From contig CAMLON010000001.1 of NCBI GenBank assembly GCA_946481695.1, positions 102,674 through 166,673 on the forward strand: a DNA stretch of 64,000 nucleotides. Reading direction: 5' to 3'. Each line of letters starts with the position of its first letter. Position 1 is the stretch's first letter. Shown here one piece after another: positions 50,645-59,961 of this stretch. The position numbers and the translations under genes are program-made. Source of the stretch: an uncultured Bartonella sp. Lineage in GTDB: Bacteria > Pseudomonadota > Alphaproteobacteria > Rhizobiales > Rhizobiaceae. The notes beneath the pieces were generated by a model. That model saw only the letters and a program-made list of their open reading frames with translations. It was not told the DNA's origin and did no database searches.

Positions 50645-50671
50645 TTGACAGTTGGTATTGTGAAATTAGAA
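50645..50671 (+). promoter_or_regulatory. Possible promoter of the liv operon
   Basis: A perfect TTGACA (50645-50650) lies about 50 nt before livH. The best downstream hexamer, TTAGAA (50666-50671), is 15 nt away and poor, so this is a weak call. Confidence 0.3.
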
Positions 50672-50696
50672 AAATAACATAGGGAACATACGCTCG

Positions 50697-51605
50697 ATGG
50701 ATTATTTTTTTCAGCAACTGATAAACGGAGTTGCTCTTGGGGCTATTTATGGGCTGATCGCCATTGGCTACACGATGGTCTATGGTATATTGGGCATGAT
50801 TAATTTTGCCCATGGTGATGTGTTCATGATCGGCGCGTTCATTGCAATGATCGTTTTTATGATGTTGTTGACATTGCCTGCGGCTGTACCGATTGCCCTG
50901 GCACTTCTGATTATGTTGATTGTCTCCATGGTTTTCACCTCTGTGTGGGCGTGGGTTATCGAACGTGTAGCCTATCGGCCGTTGCGCGGCTCTTTCCGTC
51001 TTGCGCCATTGATTACCGCCATTGGCATGTCGTTTGTTTTGCGCAATTTCGTTCAGGTCGAACAGGGGCCACGGAACAAGCCTATTCCGGAAATGATAAG
51101 TGGCGGTTTTGTAATCCCCGGAACCGATGTTTTTGTTTTGAACAAGCAGCTTCTGGTCGTCGTGGTGACCGCAGTTCTCCTTTTCATTTTTTCCCATATT
51201 GTTAGCAAAACGCCGCTTGGCCGCGCTCAACGCGCTGTCGAACAAGATGGTAAAATGGCAGCACTTTTGGGTATCAACGTTGATCGTGTTATTTCTATAA
51301 CGTTCATTATGGGTGCAGCGCTTGCAGCGATTGCCGGAACGCTTTACCTCATGAATTACGGCCAAATCCATTTTGCCGACGGTTTTATTCCCGGCATCAA
51401 AGCTTTCACTGCTGCGGTTCTTGGCGGTATCGGGTCTTTGCCCGGTGCGGTTCTTGGCGGCCTTCTTATAGGTTTGACCGAAGCATTATGGCAAACCTAT
51501 TTTCCGCCTGAATATAAAGACGTCGCAGTCTTTCTTATTCTTGCAATTGTTCTTGTCTTTATGCCATCCGGTATTCTTGGACGGCCAGAAGTTGAAAAGG
51601 TCTAG
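50697..51605 (+). CDS. livH: Branched-chain amino acid ABC transporter permease LivH
   Basis: LivH is one of the two permeases of a high-affinity Leu/Ile/Val importer. It has 302 residues and about eight helices, with the family start FFQQLINGVALGAIYGLIAIGYTMVYGILGMINFAHGD and the coupling region GRAQRAVEQDGKMAALLGIN, which contacts the ATPases. ATG 50697 follows AGGGAACATACGCTCG. First gene of livHMGF; livM follows after 9 nt. Confidence 0.95.
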   Translation: MDYFFQQLINGVALGAIYGLIAIGYTMVYGILGMINFAHGDVFMIGAFIAMIVFMMLLTLPAAVPIALALLIMLIVSMVFTSVWAWVIERVAYRPLRGSFRLAPLITAIGMSFVLRNFVQVEQGPRNKPIPEMISGGFVIPGTDVFVLNKQLLVVVVTAVLLFIFSHIVSKTPLGRAQRAVEQDGKMAALLGINVDRVISITFIMGAALAAIAGTLYLMNYGQIHFADGFIPGIKAFTAAVLGGIGSLPGAVLGGLLIGLTEALWQTYFPPEYKDVAVFLILAIVLVFMPSGILGRPEVEKV

Positions 51606-51614
51606 ACGGCGGCC

Positions 51615-53174
51615 ATGACCCAGATAAAATCCTTGCCAAATACCGGAAAAGTCGACATTGTCCGGGCCTTTCGCGAAGGTCTGATAACAGCGTTTATCGC
51701 CTTGTTGCTGTTTGCCTTTATCGTCGGTTTCAGGGCTGATCTCAATTTGAAAAACGAGATGACGCTAACGCCGCAAATCGGCTATCTCATCAATTATGTG
51801 ATTATTGCCGGCGTCGGGCGTTTTACGTGGTGTCTGTTTGGAGGCGGCACGAAAGGTGCGGTTTTTGCGATTGTTCCTTCGGTCATCCTGTTTGTCGCCT
51901 ATCGTGCGTGGCTTTATTATGAAGACGCATCTGCCCAATCGACTTATAATCTGTCAGCTCAAGCACATCAGCTCTTGATTACGGGAATTGTGCTCGTTGT
52001 TTTTGTTCTGCTTGCCTTTATTTTTCTTTATGCCAAAGGGCTTCAACAAGCGATCAGAATAACAGTAAGAGAGGTAACACCCGGCTTTCAGAAATATGCG
52101 CCCGGATGTATTCTTGCTTTGTTACTCGTATATCCGTTTTTTATTACAACCTTTGTGGTCGACAATCTGGCGCAGTCACAAAAATGGATTGATAATTATG
52201 CGATCCAGATTTTGATTTATGTGATGCTCGCATGGGGGCTTAATATCGTTGTCGGCCTCGCCGGACTGCTTGATTTGGGTTATGTTGCCTTTTATGCAGT
52301 GGGAGCCTATACGGTTGCGCTCCTTGGCAACCATTTCGGTTTTTCATTCTGGCTGTGTTTGCCTTTGGCAGGTATTTTTGCCGCCCTTTGGGGGATGATG
52401 TTGGGATTTCCGGTATTAAGATTACGTGGCGATTATCTGGCTATTGTTACTCTGGCCTTTGGTGAAATTATCCGCACAATCTTGCAAAACTGGACGCCGG
52501 TTACCGGTGGGGCTGCGGGACTGTCGGTACAAAAAGCAACCTTCTTCGGTATTCCTTTCACCAAGGGTGATGGTGGTTTTGCCGCATTTTTCGGGCTGAA
52601 TTTTCAGGCCGCCCATTATAAGATATTTCTTTATTACGTCATTCTTGTCATGGTGGTCATAACGGCATGGGTTGTCGTGAGATTGCGCCGCCTACCCATC
52701 GGACGGGCATGGGAAGCTTTGCGAGAAGATGAAATTGCCTGCCGTTCGCTCGGTATCAATACCGTCACAACAAAATTGACCGCGTTTTCTATTGGTGCAA
52801 TGTTTGGTGGTTTTGCCGGTGCATTTTTTGCAGCAAGGCAAGGGCGCGCCGATTATACCAGTTTTATTTTCGATGAATCGGCCATTATTCTGGCAATCGT
52901 TGTGCTCGGTGGCATGGGTTCACTTGGCGGAATAGCTGTTGCCGCTGCTGTCATGATCGGCGGTACCGAATTGCTTCGTGATGTTCCCGCCCTGCAAATG
53001 ATATTCGGGCCCGATTTCGACCCGCCGCAATATCGGATGCTTTGGTTTGGTCTGGCTATGGTGTTTGTTATGGTGTGGAAGCCGCGAGGCTTTGTCGGCA
53101 AGCGCGAGCCGAGTGCTTTTCTGAAAGTGAAGAAAGCTGTTTCAGGTGATTTTACAAAAGAAGGAAACGGCTGA
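51615..53174 (+). CDS. livM: Branched-chain amino acid ABC transporter permease LivM
   Basis: LivM is the second permease. At 519 residues it is longer than the E. coli protein because about 190 N-terminal residues with extra helices precede the conserved domain (from ILIYVMLAWGLNIVVGLAGLLDLGYVAFYAVGAY). The coupling region GRAWEALREDEIACRSLGIN is intact. A long LivM is usual in this order. The stop overlaps livG by one base. Confidence 0.94.
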   Translation: MTQIKSLPNTGKVDIVRAFREGLITAFIALLLFAFIVGFRADLNLKNEMTLTPQIGYLINYVIIAGVGRFTWCLFGGGTKGAVFAIVPSVILFVAYRAWLYYEDASAQSTYNLSAQAHQLLITGIVLVVFVLLAFIFLYAKGLQQAIRITVREVTPGFQKYAPGCILALLLVYPFFITTFVVDNLAQSQKWIDNYAIQILIYVMLAWGLNIVVGLAGLLDLGYVAFYAVGAYTVALLGNHFGFSFWLCLPLAGIFAALWGMMLGFPVLRLRGDYLAIVTLAFGEIIRTILQNWTPVTGGAAGLSVQKATFFGIPFTKGDGGFAAFFGLNFQAAHYKIFLYYVILVMVVITAWVVVRLRRLPIGRAWEALREDEIACRSLGINTVTTKLTAFSIGAMFGGFAGAFFAARQGRADYTSFIFDESAIILAIVVLGGMGSLGGIAVAAAVMIGGTELLRDVPALQMIFGPDFDPPQYRMLWFGLAMVFVMVWKPRGFVGKREPSAFLKVKKAVSGDFTKEGNG

Positions 53175-54091
53175 TGGCTGACGATAATACCCTTCTTCAG
53201 ATCGAACATTTGCGGATGCAATTTGGCGGTCTTGTAGCTGTTGATGATTTGAGCTTCAATGTCGAGCGGGGAAAAATAACAGCTCTGATCGGGCCTAATG
53301 GTGCAGGTAAAACAACTGTTTTTAACTGTATTACCGGCTTTTATCGTCCGACTGGCGGAATGCTTTCTCTCCACACAAACGAAGGAAAAACGTTTCTGTT
53401 GGAGCGGCTTGCCGATTACGAGATTACCAAGAAAGCAAAAGTTGCCCGTACGTTCCAGAATATACGTCTGTTCACCGGTTTGACGGTTCTCGAAAATCTG
53501 CTTGTTGCACAGCATAACGAGTTGATGCGCGCATCCGGCATGACCGTGCTTGGTCTGTTCGGCTTTCCTTCTTATAAGCGGGCAGCCAAAGAGGCGATCA
53601 AAAAGGCGGAAATCTGGCTTGAAAAAATCAATCTCGTCAATCGTGCGGATGATCCTGCGGGTGATCTCCCTTATGGAGACCAGCGGCGTCTGGAAATCGC
53701 ACGGGCAATGTGCACCGAGCCGCAACTTCTATGTCTTGATGAACCGGCAGCCGGTCTCAACCCGAAAGAATCGCTGGAACTCAATGATTTGCTTTTGAAT
53801 ATACGTGATGTCGAGCACACATCGGTGCTGCTTATCGAGCACGATATGTCGGTGGTGATGGAAATATCCGATCACGTTGTTGTTCTCGAATACGGGTCGA
53901 AAATTGCCGATGGCACGCCGGAAATGGTTAAAAACGATCCGAAGGTTATTGCAGCCTATCTTGGCGTTGACGAGGATGAGGCGGCTTCCGGTGAAGTTAC
54001 GTCCGGCGGGGAGATAACGGGAAGTGTTGAAATCTCCGAAACAGAAATCATTTCTGCCGACTTGCAGGAACAAGAGGAAAAGCGTTCATGA
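53174..54091 (+). CDS. livG: Branched-chain amino acid ABC transporter ATP-binding protein LivG
   Basis: LivG is an ATPase of the liv importer. Walker A is GPNGAGKTT (about 39-47); the LivG-specific segment KVARTFQNIRLFTGLTVLENLL follows, then PYGDQRRLEIARAM in the signature position and LCLDEPAAGLNPKE as Walker B. The 305-residue protein carries a C-terminal acidic tail of about 45 residues (rich in Glu, Ser and Thr, after AAYLG), which most LivG proteins lack. It overlaps livF by 4 nt. Confidence 0.95.
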   Translation: MADDNTLLQIEHLRMQFGGLVAVDDLSFNVERGKITALIGPNGAGKTTVFNCITGFYRPTGGMLSLHTNEGKTFLLERLADYEITKKAKVARTFQNIRLFTGLTVLENLLVAQHNELMRASGMTVLGLFGFPSYKRAAKEAIKKAEIWLEKINLVNRADDPAGDLPYGDQRRLEIARAMCTEPQLLCLDEPAAGLNPKESLELNDLLLNIRDVEHTSVLLIEHDMSVVMEISDHVVVLEYGSKIADGTPEMVKNDPKVIAAYLGVDEDEAASGEVTSGGEITGSVEISETEIISADLQEQEEKRS

Positions 54092-54822
54092 GTAGCGATG
54101 CACCAGAACTCCTTAAAGTCGAAAATATCGAAACTTATTACGGTGCTATTCAGGCTCTAAAAGGTGTGAGCGTCGAAGTCCGGCAGGGCGAAATTGTTAC
54201 GCTCATCGGTGCCAATGGTGCCGGTAAATCGACATTGATGATGACAATATTCGGTAAGCCGCGTGTAAGGTCGGGTCAAATTTTCTTCGAGGGGCGCGAT
54301 ATTACCTATATGGAAACGCACGAAATTGCGAGATTACGTATAGCGCAATCGCCGGAAGGGCGGCGGATTTTTCCACGTATGACCGTGCTTGAAAACCTCC
54401 AGATGGGCGCAAGTATCGACAACCTCAAATATTTTGACGAGGATGTTGAGAAAATGTTCACATTATTTCCGCGTTTGAAAGAGCGTTTGCAGCAGCGCGG
54501 TGGTACTTTGTCAGGCGGCGAACAACAAATGCTGGCAATAGCGCGTGCTCTGATGTCCCGCCCGCGGCTTCTTTTGCTTGATGAACCGTCATTGGGGCTG
54601 GCTCCTCTCATTGTCAAACAGATATTCGATGCGATCAAAGTACTGAACGAGGAAACAGGACTGACCGTTTTTCTGGTCGAACAGAATGCTTTCGGAGCAT
54701 TGAAACTTGCCCATCGCGGCTATGTTCTTGTGAATGGTGCTGTTACAATGAGCGGAACAGGCGCGGAATTGCTGGCTGATCCGAAAGTCAGGGCAGCCTA
54801 TCTTGAAGGTGGCCGACACTAA
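54088..54822 (+). CDS. livF: Branched-chain amino acid ABC transporter ATP-binding protein LivF
   Basis: LivF is the second ATPase. In 244 residues it has Walker A GANGAGKST, the LivF block IAQSPEGRRIFPRMTVLENL, signature LSGGEQQM and Walker B LLLLDEPSLGLAP. It is coupled to livG (ATGA) and followed after about 50 nt by a small membrane-protein gene. Confidence 0.95.
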   Translation: MSSDAPELLKVENIETYYGAIQALKGVSVEVRQGEIVTLIGANGAGKSTLMMTIFGKPRVRSGQIFFEGRDITYMETHEIARLRIAQSPEGRRIFPRMTVLENLQMGASIDNLKYFDEDVEKMFTLFPRLKERLQQRGGTLSGGEQQMLAIARALMSRPRLLLLDEPSLGLAPLIVKQIFDAIKVLNEETGLTVFLVEQNAFGALKLAHRGYVLVNGAVTMSGTGAELLADPKVRAAYLEGGRH

Positions 54823-54873
54823 TTGAAGTCTTCAAAAAACAATTGTCGTTATTTGAAGTTTTAGGGAGAAAAA

Positions 54874-55221
54874 ATGCAAGGTATCATCTACGAAGAGTCA
54901 TCGCTTTTTGTCTTTATTCTGGTGACCGTAATCCTCGGTGGCTGGGCTGCATGGATGACAGGGCGTGCCTGTGCATTGACCTGGCACGGACTGAAAGTAG
55001 CACTCGTTTCAATGGTACCGCTGGCGGCCGCCATCCGCTTCATCCATTATATTCCCCCCTTTAACGGGACGCTGTTATCGCTTCATTATTATCTTGTCGA
55101 TCTTGTCGTTTTGCTGATTTTTGCAAGCCTCGGTTTCCAGTTTACCCGAACCAACCAGATGGTTCGCCAATATAGTTGGCTTTACAAGAAATCGTCGCCT
55201 TTTAGCTGGCACAAGAAATAA
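54874..55221 (+). CDS. Small membrane protein of the liv operon (DUF6867-like)
   Basis: This 115-residue protein has about three hydrophobic helices (near 10-30, 38-56 and 68-90) and a basic C-terminus (KKSSPFSWHKK). It starts at ATG 54874 after GGGAG. Similar small proteins sit between livF and the binding-protein gene in many Hyphomicrobiales; I associate it with DUF6867 from memory, not from a search. A role as accessory to the importer is inferred from position alone. Confidence 0.7.
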   Translation: MQGIIYEESSLFVFILVTVILGGWAAWMTGRACALTWHGLKVALVSMVPLAAAIRFIHYIPPFNGTLLSLHYYLVDLVVLLIFASLGFQFTRTNQMVRQYSWLYKKSSPFSWHKK

Positions 55222-55295
55222 GCTTTTCTTTGATGTTGTCTGGAAAAAATACTTTGGATGTTTTACAACTTATGAAGAAAAAGAGGAGAACGGAA

Positions 55296-56414
55296 ATGAA
55301 GAAGGCTTTACTGACAACTGTTGCGGCGATCGGTCTTGGTGCGTTTATGAACAGCGCCTGGGCCGATATTAAAATCGGTGTGGCGATTCCGGCTACGGGA
55401 CCAAGTGCGGCAATTGGCGCACAAATTCAACACGGTGCGGAAATGGCCGTTAAAAATATCAATGACAAGGGAGGAGTAAAAGGCGAAAAGCTTGTTATTG
55501 AAATTGTCGATGATGCATCCGACCCCAAACAGGCTGTTTCGGGCGCAAACAAGCTTGCCGGTGACGGCGTGGAATTTGTTGTCGCACACTATAATTCAGG
55601 GGCCGCTCTTCCGGCAGCCACTGTTTATGATGAAAACGGAATGCTGGCAATTTCAGCCGGTGTTACCAATCCGAAATTGACGGAATCGGGCTATCCGCTA
55701 CAGTTTCGTGTTTGCGGCCGTGACGACCAGCAAGGTTCATTTGCCGGTGAATTCATAAAAAAACATGTTCCTGATCCGAAGGTCATGATTATTCACGACA
55801 AAACCGCTTATGGAATTGGTATTGCAGAAGAGGTTAAAAAGACACTGAACAAGCTTGGCGTTACCGAATTGAGCTTTGACGGTGTCAATGTCGAAGATAA
55901 GGATTTTTCGGCCATTATTGCAAAAATGAAGCAGAGCGGCGCGAATGTTGTCTATTTTGGCGGGCTTTATACACCGGCCGGATTGATGTTGCGCCAAATG
56001 GCGGAACAGAAGGTTAAACCCGTCTATATCGGTGGAGACGCCTTTGCCAGCAATGAACTTGCGGCGACTGCCCAAGATGCCGTTATCGGCGTTATGAACA
56101 CTTTCAACGCCGATCCGCGTGCCAATAAGGATAATGACGAATTGGTAAAAACCTTCAGGGCAAGCGGATTTGAACCGGAAGCATTCACGCTTTATTCCTA
56201 TGCGGTTGTGCAACTTATTGCCGAAGGCATTGAAACCCAAGGACAAAACCCGCAAAAAGTGGCGCAATACCTGAAAACAAAAGGGCCCTTCAAAACCGTG
56301 CTCGGACCTTTGGATTTCACCGAGAAAGGCGATCCGAAAGAGGGTGGTTTTGTTATGAACCGTTGGTATAAGGCTCCGGACGGAAGCTATAATTATTCCG
56401 AAGTCAAGGATTGA
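55296..56414 (+). CDS. livK: Branched-chain amino acid ABC transporter substrate-binding protein
   Basis: This is the periplasmic binding protein of the importer. I start at ATG 55296 (372 residues), which follows GAGGAGAACGG and begins a normal Sec signal peptide cut after the segment AWA; the longer frame from 55230 would bury it. The mature start DIKIGVAIPATGPSAAIGAQ and the two-lobed LivJ/LivK pattern (VAHYNSGAALPAA, FRVCGRDDQQGSFAGEF) are clear. Exact ligand (Leu, Val or broader) is unknown. A terminator follows. Confidence 0.92.
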   Translation: MKKALLTTVAAIGLGAFMNSAWADIKIGVAIPATGPSAAIGAQIQHGAEMAVKNINDKGGVKGEKLVIEIVDDASDPKQAVSGANKLAGDGVEFVVAHYNSGAALPAATVYDENGMLAISAGVTNPKLTESGYPLQFRVCGRDDQQGSFAGEFIKKHVPDPKVMIIHDKTAYGIGIAEEVKKTLNKLGVTELSFDGVNVEDKDFSAIIAKMKQSGANVVYFGGLYTPAGLMLRQMAEQKVKPVYIGGDAFASNELAATAQDAVIGVMNTFNADPRANKDNDELVKTFRASGFEPEAFTLYSYAVVQLIAEGIETQGQNPQKVAQYLKTKGPFKTVLGPLDFTEKGDPKEGGFVMNRWYKAPDGSYNYSEVKD

Positions 56415-56473
56415 AAAATAAAGTCGGAAAAGAACTAGAGTAAGCCAAAAGAGCTGAAAACGACTGGAAGATA

Positions 56474-56500
56474 AAAAAGCGCGTTTAACGCGCTTTTTAT
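56474..56500 (+). terminator. Terminator of the liv operon
   Basis: AAAAAGCGCG (56474-56483) pairs with CGCGCTTTTT (56489-56498) around TTTAA, ending in a T-rich tail. Confidence 0.85.
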
Positions 56501-56642
56501 TTACTTCTATCTTCATTACACGATCAGATATGACCAATCGGATCTTTTGAATGTGCCGCTCATTTTAAAAATTTGTTTCTCAACTCTTAGTGAGACAAAT
56601 TTTATTCAAACACATATGCAATCCGATTTTTTATCGTTCCGG

Positions 56643-56945
56643 TTATTTACGTCTTAACAAGAAATAAGCTGCAACGCCCAGAACACCGACAACTGCCAAA
56701 GCAGTCTTCGGATAATTTTTTGTCTGCTTTGTGATATAGTGGGCTTGCTCGCCAACGACATCAAGCGCCTGACGGCCTTTGTCTTTTATTGTTTCGGCAA
56801 TTTCACCGGTATTCTCGAAAAAACCATCACCCTTCGTCAAAGGTTGTTTCAGCGATTGTGTCAGTGATTGAAGCTCGGATTTCAGATCTTGAATGCGTTT
56901 TTCGATTTTTTCTTTTGTGTCACTGCCGTTTAATACATTAAACAT
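56643..56945 (-). CDS. DUF883/ElaB-like tail-anchored protein
   Basis: This small protein has 100 residues: a charged helical N-terminal part with coiled-coil character (KIEKRIQDLKSELQSLTQSL), a middle amphipathic helix, and one C-terminal membrane helix (about 79-96) ending in the basic tail RRK. This layout matches ElaB/YqjD proteins, which bind ribosomes or stress factors at the inner membrane in enterobacteria. AAGGAG precedes the start. Function here is unproven. Confidence 0.75.
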   Translation of the reverse strand: MFNVLNGSDTKEKIEKRIQDLKSELQSLTQSLKQPLTKGDGFFENTGEIAETIKDKGRQALDVVGEQAHYITKQTKNYPKTALAVVGVLGVAAYFLLRRK

Positions 56946-57001
56946 TGTTTTCTCCTTGCGCTTGAAGCCCCGTATAAGTCGAACACAAGGCCGGGAATTT
57001 C

Positions 57002-57035
57002 CACGTCTAAGAATAGATCACGTATAAGAATAGAT
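57002..57035. repeat. Two-copy 17-bp tandem repeat
   Basis: CACGTCTAAGAATAGAT (57002-57018) and CACGTATAAGAATAGAT (57019-57035) differ at one base. Confidence 0.88.
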
Positions 57036-57108
57036 AATGCAAAAATATGTTCCTTCCAGTGTAAAGTAACAGGTAGAGCCGGTATTTTTTCGTAAAGAAA
57101 AATTTTGC

Positions 57109-57156
57109 GGGCTTATAGGAGGGAAAATACAAGGCTTTGCAGGAGGGAAAATAAAT
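57109..57156. repeat. Two-copy 24-bp imperfect duplication carrying Shine-Dalgarno-like cores
   Basis: Units 57109-57132 and 57133-57156 share AGGAGGGAAAATA and match at roughly three quarters of positions. The second copy sits 7 nt before an ATG. Confidence 0.75.
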
Positions 57157-57226
57157 GTCGGATAAAGTGCGGAAATTGTGCGATAAACGATCAGCCGTAT
57201 CATATCATATATATCGTTATATATAA
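57155..57226 (+). CDS. Possible small protein or leader peptide (23 codons)
   Basis: ATG 57155 is preceded by AGGAGGG with an ideal 7-nt spacer, and the frame encodes 23 residues starting MSDKVRKLCDKRS before TAA. It would be translated about 150 nt before ispG. The ribosome-like site is part of a tandem duplication, so the fit may be chance; codon use gives no firm support. Confidence 0.25.
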   Translation: MSDKVRKLCDKRSAVSYHIYRYI

Positions 57227-57372
57227 AAATGATGATTGATAAAAACGGGAATGTGAATCATCAAAAAAGTGAAAAGCTTTTTTAATTTCCGGTTGGGAAA
57301 ATGCCGCTATAACAGTTATAAAGGGCGATGTGTTTATCCCGACCGTTCAATGAAAAGAGACATCATCCGAAA

Positions 57373-58608
57373 ATGAACAAGCACGAATATTTTTCAAAAC
57401 CGTTTCCGCGCCGCAAGTCTGTTGCCGTCAATGTTGGCGGTGTCATGGTGGGGGGGAACAATCCGGTTGTCGTGCAATCAATGACGAATACGGATACGGC
57501 AGATGTAGATGCTACAGTAGCGCAGGTTGCAGCACTGGCAAAAGCCGGATCCGAACTGGTACGCATCACTGTCGATCGGGATGAATCGGCAGCCGCCGTG
57601 CCAAGAATTAGAGAACGGCTCGATAATCTTGGAATTACAGTTCCGCTCATCGGCGATTTTCATTATATCGGCCACAAATTATTGTCCGAATATCCCGATT
57701 GTGCGAAAGCCTTGGCAAAATACCGCATCAATCCGGGCAATGTCGGGTTTCGCGAAAAACGTGATAAACAATTCAGTGAAATTATCGAATTTGCAATCCG
57801 CTATGACAAGCCGGTACGGATCGGCGTGAACTGGGGTTCGCTCGATCAGGAATTGCTCACGCGTTTAATGGATGAAAATGCCGAAAAAGGTGGCCCTCTC
57901 TCGACCGACGAGGTTATGCATGAAACGGTGGTGCAATCTGCACTTATTTCTGCGCATCTTGCTGAAGAAATCGGCCTTGGTCGCGATAAAATCATTCTTT
58001 CGGCTAAAGTCAGTCAGGTGCAAGATCTCGTTGCCGTTTATACCATGTTGGCCGAGCGCTGCGATTATGCTTTGCATCTGGGGCTTACTGAAGCCGGTAT
58101 GGGGACGAAAGGTGTTGTTGCCTCTTCAGCAGCTCTGGGTATTTTGCTGGAACAGGGAATTGGCGATACGATTCGTATTTCTTTGACACCTGAACCGGGT
58201 GGTGACCGCCGCCGTGAAGTGCAGGTTGCCCAAGAGCTTTTGCAGGTCATGGGATTCAGGCAATTTATACCGACTGTTGCCGCTTGCCCCGGTTGCGGGC
58301 GTACCACCTCGACAGTATTTCAGGAACTCGCGCAGAAAATTCAGGGCGATATTCGTAAAAACATGCCGGTCTGGCGGGAAAAATATCCCGGTGTCGAAAC
58401 GCTTAATGTTGCTGTCATGGGGTGTATCGTCAACGGGCCAGGGGAATCAAAACATGCCAATATCGGTATTTCCCTTCCCGGTACCGGCGAAATGCCGGCA
58501 GCCCCCGTTTTTATTGACGGGAAAAAGGTAAAAACATTACGTGGCGCGAATATTGCGGCTGAATTTGAACAGATGGTCGCCGACTATATCGAGGAACGTT
58601 TCAAATAG
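57373..58608 (+). CDS. ispG: 4-hydroxy-3-methylbut-2-en-1-yl diphosphate synthase (IspG/GcpE)
   Basis: IspG carries out the [4Fe-4S]-dependent step of the MEP isoprenoid pathway that forms HMBPP. I start at ATG 57373 (411 residues, [16 protein letters not shown]); the 15 upstream in-frame residues look non-native. The cluster cysteines are in ACPGCGR (about 304 and 307) and GCIVNGPGE (about 350). Length is right for the two-domain bacterial form. ispA, a later prenyl step, lies 1.3 kb away on the other strand. Confidence 0.96.
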   Translation: MNKHEYFSKPFPRRKSVAVNVGGVMVGGNNPVVVQSMTNTDTADVDATVAQVAALAKAGSELVRITVDRDESAAAVPRIRERLDNLGITVPLIGDFHYIGHKLLSEYPDCAKALAKYRINPGNVGFREKRDKQFSEIIEFAIRYDKPVRIGVNWGSLDQELLTRLMDENAEKGGPLSTDEVMHETVVQSALISAHLAEEIGLGRDKIILSAKVSQVQDLVAVYTMLAERCDYALHLGLTEAGMGTKGVVASSAALGILLEQGIGDTIRISLTPEPGGDRRREVQVAQELLQVMGFRQFIPTVAACPGCGRTTSTVFQELAQKIQGDIRKNMPVWREKYPGVETLNVAVMGCIVNGPGESKHANIGISLPGTGEMPAAPVFIDGKKVKTLRGANIAAEFEQMVADYIEERFK

Positions 58609-59041
58609 ATTTGCGATCGTCAATTCAAAAACCATGAAGTTGACACTTGAAACGGGTGTCCAACTTTGAATGGTGCGTTTTTCGCGTGAGTTTTTCAAAC
58701 AGCAAAAAAGTCGTTTGCTTTTTGTCGTCATCAAAAACGATGAAAAGCCCGGTTTACCTATTTCAGGGTTGAAAGAGCTTGAACGCGTTTAAAAATTCAA
58801 AATGTTTTAAAAGCTTTGTTGGAATGAAAAAAATGTGCTTCGCCCGATAAAGCCGGAAACCGGAGAGTTAAGGAAGGCAGATCATAGAAGAGCTGGAACG
58901 GTTGCCCTTTAAGCGGAAGCGATTGTTTTTGAACGTGTCGCCTATCGGAGGCTCGTCAATCAAATAGAATCGGGAAAAAGTAACAGTCAAATTGACGGAC
59001 ATCTTTGTATGACCGGAGTTTTATAAATTTGGAGCGCGCTT
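58609..59041. other. Gap between ispG and the YigZ-type gene
   Basis: No gene, terminator or clear repeat is supported. The flanking genes converge here. Short frames are broken by stops and lack ribosome sites. Confidence 0.5.
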
Positions 59042-59650
59042 CTATAAAGACATGTCGGAGTGGGAGTTTTCTCTATCAATCAGGATTTTGCCGCTGCTCA
59101 TATCTTTTAGCCAGTCAATAAAGTTTTGTTGTTCAGCTTTTGGCAAACGCAGTGTCAATTCACATCCGGAATCGTCAAAATGCCGATTTTCAATTTGTGC
59201 AAGGAAATTCTGAACCTCGTTTTCGATAATGGGCAAAAGATTGAAAGGGCAGTGAAAAGTCAAATTTTGCCAGTCTACAAGCTCGACGAGTTCGGCATTC
59301 TGGAGTGCTCTTGCCGCACCGCCCCCGTAAGCACGAACAAGGCCACCGGTGCCAAGTTTTACCCCTCCGAACCAGCGTGTGACAATGACGAGAACGCAAT
59401 CACAATTTCTGCCTTCAATGGCATTGAGTATCGGTTTACCGGCAGTTCCTGTCGGTTCGCCATCATCGTTGAAACGGTAATTCTGATGGAACTTCCAGGC
59501 ATAGCAATGGTGTGTTGCTTCTTCTTTGCGAACTGTTTCAATGATCTCTTCTGCCTTTTCCACGGAATTGATCGGAAAAGCACGTGTTAAAAAACGGCTT
59601 TTTTTAATTTCTTCCAAAAGCTCGGTTGCAGAAGCAAGAGTAAAGGCCAT
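59042..59650 (-). CDS. yigZ: YigZ/IMPACT-family protein
   Basis: This UPF0029 (IMPACT N-terminal) family protein has 202 residues from ATG 59650. It has SRFLTRAFPINSVEKAEE, the hallmark GEPTGTAGKPILNAIEG and VTRWFGGVKLGTGGLVRAYGG, and a C-terminal DUF1949 part (FHCPFNLLPIIENEVQN). The bacterial role is not firmly known; links to translation control or peptidases are suggested from relatives. It shares its strand with ispA, 311 bp away, with a repeat cluster between. Confidence 0.9.
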   Translation of the reverse strand: MAFTLASATELLEEIKKSRFLTRAFPINSVEKAEEIIETVRKEEATHHCYAWKFHQNYRFNDDGEPTGTAGKPILNAIEGRNCDCVLVIVTRWFGGVKLGTGGLVRAYGGGAARALQNAELVELVDWQNLTFHCPFNLLPIIENEVQNFLAQIENRHFDDSGCELTLRLPKAEQQNFIDWLKDMSSGKILIDRENSHSDMSL

Positions 59651-59961
59651 CAATATTTTCCAAAGTCTTCGGTTTTAACGGGAGGGGCATAGTGGCAAAT
59701 TGTGCGTTTTCAAAACATCCGGCTTTTTAGCGTTTGGCCGACTTTTTAGCGTTTAGCCGGCATTTTAGCGTTTAGAATGACAAATCGTGTGCGTTCGACG
59801 AATGTCTTTTTGACGGATTTTTTGTCGTCATCGTTCCTTTCCTGCCGGTTTTTCACCCTGTCAATTGCTCGGTTTTCCTGTCGATTTTTCCGTTCTCCCC
59901 TTTAATTCTTCCTTTCCCCCGTTAATTTTTCCGCTCCCCCCTTAATTTTTCCGCTCCCCCC
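59651..59961. other. Gap between yigZ and ispA filled with tandem repeats
   Basis: No gene is seen. A three-unit 19-bp array (59719-59775) and most of a five-unit 20-bp array (59881-59980) occupy much of this space. Between them, 59776-59880 is T-rich on the plus strand with recurring TTTTTC/CCGG words, possibly older decayed copies. Confidence 0.55.
59719..59775. repeat. Three-unit 19-bp tandem array
   Basis: CCGGCTTTTTAGCGTTTGG (59719), CCGACTTTTTAGCGTTTAG (59738) and CCGGCATTTTAGCGTTTAG (59757) follow one another without gaps, with one or two changes each. Confidence 0.9.

Larger units (their letters stand above)
56946..57372. other. Gap upstream of ispG with two tandem duplications
   Basis: Apart from a doubtful 23-codon frame (57155-57226) no gene is seen. 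It holds a 17-bp duplication (57002-57035) and a 24-bp duplication (57109-57156). The segment 57200-57230 is a run of AT-only steps (ATATCATATATATCGTTATATATAA), which may be promoter-like. Confidence 0.5.
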
